From: Clostridia bacterium
GTDB lineage: Bacteria > Bacillota > Clostridia > Christensenellales > Borkfalkiaceae
Reading direction: 5' to 3'
Length of the DNA stretch: 10,241 nucleotides
Assembly (NCBI GenBank): GCA_017501125.1
Contig: JAFVXN010000063.1
Coordinates: 1-10,241, forward strand
Below are positions 6,818-10,241 of the stretch, piece by piece. The translations under genes and the position numbers were made by a program. How positions within the stretch are numbered: the first letter of the stretch is position 1; each line of letters opens with the position of its first letter. The notes beneath the pieces were generated by a model. The model ran no database searches, had not been told where the DNA came from, and was given only the letters and a program-made list of their open reading frames with translations.

Positions 6818-7534
6818 ATGCGCAAGCGAAATCTTATCATTATTGTTATAAGCCTTGCTTTGGCCGCTATCATCGCTGCCGGCTGTATCTATTTCTTTGG
6901 ATATCATCTACCCGACGAAAGAAAAAAAGCCGAAAGAGAGCAACAGGTGCGAGAATATTACGCAACCAAGTTGGCTTTATACGAGGAAGAAAACGAACAA
7001 TACGACGACTACGAGGTGGACGTTGCCTTCTTAGGCGACAGCCTTACCGACGGCTGCAATTTAGCCACTTACTACCCACAATGGACGACGGCCAATAGAG
7101 GAATCGGGGGCGAAACGACACACGGATTGGAGAATAGATTACAAGTGTCCGCATACGATCTTAAACCCAAAGTCGTCGTTATGCTAATTGGGGGCAACAA
7201 TCTTGATAGTATGTTTGAAAACTACGAAGACATCCTGGTTGGCCTGCGCGACAACCTGCCACAAAGCAAAGTCGTCCTCGTTTCTTTAACCGCTATGGGA
7301 CAAAGTATGGCGAAAAAAAATCAACTAGCCGCTTACAACAACGTCGTCATCAAGAAACTTGCCGACAAATACGGATACGCCTTCGTCGACGTTTTCACCC
7401 CGCTATTCAATGAAGCCAGCGGCGAAATCTACGCCGAATATACAAACGACGGAGCGCATTTAACACCACAAGGGTACGTGGTATTATCCTCCGCAATAAC
7501 GCCTGCCATCGAAGCGGCGCTCAACAACAACTAA
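6818..7534 (+). CDS. Membrane-anchored SGNH/GDSL-family hydrolase
   Basis: A 238-aa esterase-type hydrolase. A basic start (MRKRN) and hydrophobic segment at 6-27 make a signal anchor or signal peptide, so the enzyme works outside the cytoplasm. All SGNH blocks are visible: GDSLTDG at 73-79 with nucleophile S75, the oxyanion glycine in NRGIGGET (93-100), GGNN at 125-128 with N127, and DGAHLTPQGY at 211-220 with D211 and H214 of the triad. A charged helical linker lies at 32-62. Family members remove acyl groups from carbohydrates, lipids or peptidoglycan; with a glycosyltransferase operon nearby, a glycan deacetylase is a reasonable but unproven guess. C23 follows AAG, which is a poor lipobox and is succeeded by more hydrophobic residues, so I prefer a transmembrane anchor. 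It has its own promoter and terminator and is monocistronic. Confidence 0.92.
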   Translation: MRKRNLIIIVISLALAAIIAAGCIYFFGYHLPDERKKAEREQQVREYYATKLALYEEENEQYDDYEVDVAFLGDSLTDGCNLATYYPQWTTANRGIGGETTHGLENRLQVSAYDLKPKVVVMLIGGNNLDSMFENYEDILVGLRDNLPQSKVVLVSLTAMGQSMAKKNQLAAYNNVVIKKLADKYGYAFVDVFTPLFNEASGEIYAEYTNDGAHLTPQGYVVLSSAITPAIEAALNNN

Positions 7535-7565
7535 AAAAAGAAGAGGATTCATTCCTCTTCTTTTT
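7533..7565. terminator. Bidirectional intrinsic terminator between convergent genes
   Basis: GAAGAGGA (7540-7547) pairs perfectly with TCCTCTTC (7553-7560) around a 5-base loop, with seven A before and five T after. The A/T flanks serve both strands: the hydrolase gene ending at 7534 and the ABC permease gene ending at 7582. Confidence 0.88.
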
Positions 7566-7581
7566 CTTTATAAATATTTCG

Positions 7582-8409
7582 TTATTTTAAGTCTTTTTTT
7601 CTAAATGCGACGAGTCCCAAGGTCACGAAAATCGCCGTAAAGGCAACGGTTGGTAAAAGAAAATACAGGAGTTCCTTTAATTGATAGGTAGTACCGCTAC
7701 CGATTATGCTAGACATAAAGACGTTAGCCGCGTTGAAAAACTCTAAAACGTTGTAAGCGATTTCGTCGGGAGGGACGGGCATCACCATCGTCTGCGTAAT
7801 GCTGCCGACGATCGTCATCAAAAAGGATACGACAAAATACATAACGATGGCTAAGCCCGCGTTCTTCATAAACACGATAAAGAAGGTTAAAAGCGCACAA
7901 ACAAACAGACAACACAGCAACTGCAACCCGATAGACGCCATCAAATACCCGAAATCTCCCCACGAAAAAGGCGTCGATTGATATTCAAAGAATATCAAAG
8001 ATACGAGCAAAGTTAAAAGTGCGTGTGCCAACATAAAGGCACAAGTTAAAATCGAACAGGTGATAAGCAGCGAAAAATAAATACTCCTGCGCGATTTTCC
8101 ACAGGTGATTTTGTTGCGAATCGTGCCGTTGCTAAAATCTTTACAAAGGATAATCGCCACAAAAATAGGCAAAATTAATCCAAAATCGCCCCCAAACGAG
8201 AACGTGCCGAAAAACATCGACTTTGCCGTCATAGTAAGTTCGAACATTTCCAGCCCTTCCGTCGACGCCATCGTCCACTCCAAAAGCACGAGCATACCTT
8301 TGTAAAGGAGAGGCGTTATAACGGCAAACGCACCCGCTATAATACACAACACGATAAACAATCTGTCTTTTATCGCCCGCTTCAAATCAGCCTTTAATAA
8401 ATCAAGCAT
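7582..8409 (-). CDS. ABC-2 type transporter permease
   Basis: A 275-aa integral membrane protein with six predicted helices at about 17-36, 76-92, 112-139, 156-180, 184-206 and 247-268, and a basic cytoplasmic loop (NGTIRNKITCGKSRRSIY, 94-111) that in this family contacts the ATPase. This architecture matches BcrB/LanE-type permeases that export antimicrobial peptides or lipids. I choose the ATG at 8409, giving MLDLLKADLKR, because GGAGG lies 8 bases upstream; an in-frame ATG at 8418 would sit on top of that site. The start overlaps the ATPase stop by 8 bases, so translation is coupled. The substrate is unknown. The gene is last in its operon, with the bidirectional hairpin at 7533-7565 beyond it. 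Confidence 0.9.
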   Translation of the reverse strand: MLDLLKADLKRAIKDRLFIVLCIIAGAFAVITPLLYKGMLVLLEWTMASTEGLEMFELTMTAKSMFFGTFSFGGDFGLILPIFVAIILCKDFSNGTIRNKITCGKSRRSIYFSLLITCSILTCAFMLAHALLTLLVSLIFFEYQSTPFSWGDFGYLMASIGLQLLCCLFVCALLTFFIVFMKNAGLAIVMYFVVSFLMTIVGSITQTMVMPVPPDEIAYNVLEFFNAANVFMSSIIGSGTTYQLKELLYFLLPTVAFTAIFVTLGLVAFRKKDLK

Positions 8410-9331
8410 GATTGCCACCTCCTATCAACGAAAGGTAATAATCTTCGATACTGGGCTTGTTGCAATAGACGCTTTCCATAAGGATACCCGCGTTGATAAT
8501 TCGGCTGAAAAGTTCGTTGAGATTGACTTCACCGTAAACGCGTACACCGTGCGCGGTCATAAAACAATCCTCCAAAGGAACGACCTCGCCTACAAGGGCG
8601 CGCAACGCCTCCTTATCCTTTGCATTGATTATTACCGACGGTCTACACTCCCGTCGCAACTCGTCCGTCGTGATTTCTTTAACGATTTTTCCCTTGGAAA
8701 TAATACCGTATTTCGTCGCAACAAGCGCAAGTTCCGATAAAATATGCGAAGAAATCAAGAAAGTGATTTGTTTTTCACCGTTCAATCTTAAAATTAATTC
8801 TCTAATCTCTACGATACCCGCTGGATCAAGACCGTTCATCGGCTCGTCAAGAATGATAAATTCTGGTTCGCCGAGCAAAGCCATCCCTATCCCGAGGCGT
8901 TGTCGCATACCAAGCGAGAAGTTCGCTACGTTCTTCTTGCTCTCGTACTGTTCTAAAAGTCCAACCTCGGAAAGAACGTTCTTAACCTTCTCTTCGACGT
9001 TCTGTTTAATGCCCAGTATGGTGCACTGCATACGCAAATTGTCGGCGGCGGACATGTTCAAATAGATAGACGGCGATTCTACAATCGCGCCTACCTTTTT
9101 TCGACTCTCCAAAATCTTCGGATCGTCATCTCGCACCCCAAAAAGCGACACGTGCCCTTCGTTGGCAGCAATCAATCCCGTCACTAGACGGATAACCGTA
9201 GTTTTCCCTGAACCATTCTCTCCGACAAAGCCATATATGTCGCCTTTTGCAACGTGCATATTCACGTCTTTGAGCACCCACTGCTTCTTATAATGTTTCG
9301 AAAGGCTAACGGTTTCTAACAAATAACTCAT
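8402..9331 (-). CDS. ABC transporter ATPase, BcrA/LanF-like
   Basis: A 309-aa cytoplasmic ATPase that powers the adjacent permease. Walker A is GENGSGKTT at 37-45, the signature is FSLGMRQRLGI at 138-148, Walker B is FIILDEP at 158-164 with catalytic E163, the D-loop is GLDP at 167-170, and the switch histidine is H196 in SSHIL. At the Q-loop position the sequence reads GAIVESPSIY (81-90), with E85 replacing glutamine. This E-loop is known from lantibiotic-immunity ATPases (LanF type) and BcrA-like proteins and supports a self-protection or peptide-export role. About 90 residues follow the ATPase core as a C-terminal domain common in this subgroup. The ATG at 9331 has GGAG 6 bases upstream. 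No bacteriocin gene, sensor kinase or response regulator is visible nearby. Confidence 0.94.
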   Translation of the reverse strand: MSYLLETVSLSKHYKKQWVLKDVNMHVAKGDIYGFVGENGSGKTTVIRLVTGLIAANEGHVSLFGVRDDDPKILESRKKVGAIVESPSIYLNMSAADNLRMQCTILGIKQNVEEKVKNVLSEVGLLEQYESKKNVANFSLGMRQRLGIGMALLGEPEFIILDEPMNGLDPAGIVEIRELILRLNGEKQITFLISSHILSELALVATKYGIISKGKIVKEITTDELRRECRPSVIINAKDKEALRALVGEVVPLEDCFMTAHGVRVYGEVNLNELFSRIINAGILMESVYCNKPSIEDYYLSLIGGGNHA

Positions 9332-9361
9332 AATCGTCTCCTACACTTTTTGCCAAATATT

Positions 9362-9390
9362 ATTCTACCATATCAATATCCTATTTGCAA
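9362..9390 (-). promoter_or_regulatory. Promoter of the ABC transporter operon
   Basis: On the minus strand TTGCAA (9385-9390) and TAGAAT (9362-9367) are spaced by 17 bases, with TG extending the -10. The -35 lies inside a small inverted repeat, CTATT-TGC-AATAG (9381-9393), which is too short to call an operator with confidence. Confidence 0.72.
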
Positions 9391-9423
9391 TAGATTTTAT
9401 GATTTTTTACCCAAATCCAAATA

Positions 9424-9448
9424 GTTCGCCCTTATCCGTAAGGATAAG
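9424..9448. repeat. Short hairpin element repeated near the right edge
   Basis: GTTCGCCCTTATCC is followed by GTAA and then GGATAAG; TTATCC and GGATAA form a perfect six-pair hairpin with a four-base loop. The first 18 bases match 10224-10241 at 17 positions. It lies between the ABC operon promoter and the terminator of the small membrane-protein gene. It may be a dispersed intergenic element; the window holds only these two copies. Confidence 0.4.
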
Positions 9449-9449
9449 C

Positions 9450-9485
9450 AAAAAAAAAGCGCGCCGGTTTCGGTACGCTTTTTTT
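9450..9485 (-). terminator. Terminator of the small membrane-protein gene
   Basis: An 11-position stem (9456-9466 with 9471-9481, one mismatch and one wobble) encloses a four-base loop. On the minus strand nine T follow, and on the plus strand seven. It lies 28 bases past the stop at 9514 and upstream of the ABC operon promoter, so it insulates the two units. Confidence 0.82.
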
Positions 9486-9513
9486 ACAGCCAAAAGGCAC
9501 GTATTTTTGAAGA

Positions 9514-9786
9514 TTAATCTTCCGTTTTGGACAATATCTTTTTCAAAGACACTACGATTAAAACCCCACCTGCAATAAGCAGAGTAAAGCCGAATCCCAT
9601 AGACACGCAACCAAGCGTTGCGTTTGTATTGGTGACGATATTGTCAAGCATTACTTCCATTCTGCTATAAGATCCTGCAGCGGAAAACAATTCGCCGTTG
9701 CCAGCCGACACAAAGCACACAATCGCAAATGCAATCGCCGCCACGCCAAGCCCCAACAATACAAAGTCAAAAATCTTCTTTTTCAT
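9514..9786 (-). CDS. Small two-helix membrane protein, unknown function
   Basis: A 90-aa protein that I do not recognise as a named family. Predicted helices at about 6-28 (FDFVLLGLGVAAIAFAIVCFVSA) and 58-80 are joined by a roughly 30-residue polar loop with SRMEVMLDNI and NTNATLG; lysines at both ends (MKKK and LKKILSK) place both termini inside and the loop outside. The ATG at 9786 is chosen because GGAGG lies 8 bases upstream; a frame from 9843 would run through the promoter. A strong promoter directly precedes it, with a near-perfect inverted repeat filling the spacer, and a terminator follows, so it is monocistronic. It is divergent from a small Xre-type regulator, which probably represses it. 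Possible roles include a membrane stress, immunity or host-takeover protein; none is shown by the sequence. Confidence 0.8.
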   Translation of the reverse strand: MKKKIFDFVLLGLGVAAIAFAIVCFVSAGNGELFSAAGSYSRMEVMLDNIVTNTNATLGCVSMGFGFTLLIAGGVLIVVSLKKILSKTED

Positions 9787-9819
9787 ATATTTTACCTCCA
9801 TAAAAATTATTGTAATATA

Positions 9820-9848
9820 ATTATACGGAACATTTTGTTCCAAGTCAA
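9820..9848 (-). promoter_or_regulatory. Strong promoter of the small membrane-protein gene
   Basis: On the minus strand TTGACT (9843-9848) and a perfect TATAAT (9820-9825) are separated by exactly 17 bases. The spacer is almost entirely the inverted repeat at 9827-9841. A promoter this close to consensus with an operator in its spacer suggests tight repression with high output when released. Confidence 0.85.
9827..9841. promoter_or_regulatory. Candidate Xre operator 1
   Basis: GGAACA-TTT-TGTTCC is a perfect inverted repeat with six-base arms, located between the -35 and -10 of the small membrane-protein promoter. Occupancy would block that promoter. Its likely ligand is the adjacent Xre-type HTH protein, by position and by the related second site. 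Confidence 0.72.
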
Positions 9849-9855
9849 GTATTTT

Positions 9856-9870
9856 GGAACGATTTGTTCT
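9856..9870. promoter_or_regulatory. Candidate Xre operator 2
   Basis: GGAAC-GATTT-GTTCT matches operator 1 at 12 of 15 positions and keeps the GGAAC/GTTC half-sites. The centres of the two sites are 29 bases apart. It lies 12 bases before the HTH start codon, where binding could tune the regulator's own expression. Confidence 0.65.
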
Positions 9871-9875
9871 AAAAT
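9870..9875 (+). promoter_or_regulatory. Possible -10 of the HTH gene, leaderless arrangement
   Basis: TAAAAT ends 6 bases before the ATG at 9882, the spacing expected if transcription starts at the start codon itself. No convincing -35 is present 16-18 bases upstream, so this is a weak call. The absence of any Shine-Dalgarno sequence before the ATG is what makes a leaderless transcript plausible. Confidence 0.4.
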
Positions 9876-9881
9876 ATTAGT

Positions 9882-10091
9882 ATGGAAAATAAATTTTTTG
9901 AGCAATTATATTCGCTTAGGTTAGAAAACAATTTATCGCGCACAGATTTAGCAAAAAAGTTGGGCGTCTCCACACGACTCATCTCCTACTGGGAAAACGG
10001 CAAGCGAGAGTGTGACTTTGATATGCTTATCAAAATCGCCGACCTCTTTTCGGTCAGCGTCGATTATTTGTTGGGCAGGATTGATTATTAA
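9882..10091 (+). CDS. Xre/Cro-cI family HTH regulator
   Basis: A 69-aa protein consisting of little more than one HTH_3 domain: a first helix FEQLYSLRLEN (6-16), LSRTDLAKKLGVS (18-30) as helix 2 and turn, the recognition region TRLISYWENGKR (31-42), and the closing helices FDMLIKIADLFSVSVDYLLGR (46-66) with the usual YLLG ending. It has no ligand or protease domain, so it is a compact repressor that presumably binds as a dimer. A stop codon (9870-9872) lies in frame just upstream, so the ATG at 9882 is the only normal start. There is no ribosome binding site before it, suggesting leaderless translation as in some phage repressors. It is divergent from the small membrane-protein gene, and two related inverted repeats lie between them. 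The family is certain; the regulated process is not. Confidence 0.93.
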   Translation: MENKFFEQLYSLRLENNLSRTDLAKKLGVSTRLISYWENGKRECDFDMLIKIADLFSVSVDYLLGRIDY

Positions 10092-10093
10092 AA

Positions 10094-10120
10094 AGCACAG
10101 GACAGTTCCTGTGCTTTTTT
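10094..10120 (+). terminator. Intrinsic terminator after the HTH gene
   Basis: AGCACAGGA (10094-10102) pairs perfectly with TCCTGTGCT (10107-10115) around a CAGT loop and is followed by T to 10120. Flanking A also allow termination of minus-strand transcripts arriving from the right edge. Confidence 0.92.
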
Positions 10121-10130
10121 GCTGGTCTTC

Positions 10131-10241
10131 TTATTGAAACGCGGCGACCTGTACGGGGGCTTGGTGCTGTGCACCAAAGAAAAATACTCGCGTATAGACG
10201 CTCGCATTTTTCCGAACCGATGGGTTCGCCCTTATCCTTAA
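10131..10241 (-). other. Unassigned end region with open frame and hairpins
   Basis: A minus-strand frame enters from the right edge and runs 36 codons to TAA at 10133-10131, just before the bidirectional-looking terminator; its C-terminal residues read VFFFGAQHQAPVQVAAFQ. The exactly opposed plus frame is also open, from TTA at 10131 to TAA at 10239, without a usable start or ribosome binding site. Two perfect hairpins occur: TTGGTGC-TGT-GCACCAA (10161-10177) and CGAACC-GATG-GGTTCG (10213-10228). I cannot say whether this is the tail of a gene or a noncoding repeat; I do not recognise the protein. Confidence 0.3.
10224..10241. repeat. Second copy of the hairpin element at 9424, cut by the edge
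   Basis: GTTCGCCCTTATCCTTAA matches 9424-9441 with one mismatch (T for G at the fifteenth base). If the similarity continues, the next bases outside the window would be GGATAAG, completing the hairpin. Confidence 0.4.

Noticed and set aside
6818..6900. Lipoprotein signal in the SGNH hydrolase
   Set aside because: The residues before C23 are AAG instead of a good L-x-x-C lipobox, and the hydrophobic stretch continues past the cysteine, which fits a transmembrane anchor better.
8402..8418. Upstream ATG at 8418 as permease start
   Set aside because: It overlaps the GGAGG sequence that is optimally placed for the ATG at 8409, and no ribosome binding site precedes it.
9787..9843. 19-residue N-terminal extension of the small membrane protein
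   Set aside because: It would be encoded across the -10 element and transcript start of its own promoter, while GGAGG is well placed for the ATG at 9786.
9514..10091. Toxin-antitoxin pair
   Set aside because: The genes are divergent and separately promoted, which is unusual for classical type II pairs. The membrane protein is larger than typical type I toxins and no antisense RNA is evident. It remains possible but unsupported.
9882..10091. Prophage or integrative element
   Set aside because: Apart from the cI-like HTH there is no integrase, excisionase, recombinase, attachment repeat or structural gene in the window.

Overview
The window looks like chromosomal DNA of a Gram-positive Bacillota, most likely a gut-type Clostridia. 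This is an inference from strong AGGAGG-type ribosome binding sites, TTGACA/TATAAT promoters with 17-18 base spacers (four of the five clear ones carry an extended TGn-10), U-tailed hairpin terminators, and families typical of that phylum: PadR/DUF1700/DUF4097, a BcrA-type ABC pair and a short Xre regulator. The genus cannot be read from the sequence. I see no rRNA, tRNA, transposase, CRISPR array or phage structural gene.

Left part (1-4714, minus strand): a tightly packed operon of four glycosyltransferases, read from a near-consensus promoter at 4686-4714. In order of transcription they are a WbuB-like GT4 enzyme, two tandem paralogous GT4 enzymes of identical length (390 aa each), and a fourth GT-B enzyme cut by the left edge. 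Gene junctions are 2-base gaps or a 4-base ATGA overlap. This is part of a surface polysaccharide or glycolipid assembly locus that continues to the left. A perfect 21-base palindrome overlaps the -35 element, so the operon is probably under repressor control.

Middle part (4734-6716, minus strand): a PadR regulator, a DUF1700 membrane protein and a DUF4097 repeat protein, joined by two ATGA overlaps, with their own promoter, a candidate operator over the -35 and a terminator. This is a recognisable envelope-associated regulatory module. Divergent from it is a monocistronic, membrane-anchored SGNH hydrolase (6818-7534, plus strand), closed by a bidirectional terminator.

Right part (7582-10241): an ABC-2 permease and its BcrA-like ATPase (minus strand, overlapping by 8 bases) have their own promoter. 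They are followed by a divergent two-gene module: a 90-aa two-helix membrane protein (minus) and a 69-aa Xre-type HTH protein (plus). Their shared 95-base intergenic region carries two related inverted repeats, one filling the promoter spacer of the membrane-protein gene and the other just upstream of a possibly leaderless start of the HTH gene. The last 110 bases hold an unassigned frame and hairpins, including an 18-base near-copy of a sequence at 9424.

Most of the window is explained by known families. The less ordinary items are the Xre/small-membrane-protein module with twin operators, the palindrome controlling the glycosyltransferase operon, the in-place duplication of a cysteine-cluster glycosyltransferase together with its gene junction, and the very regular ten-turn repeat protein.
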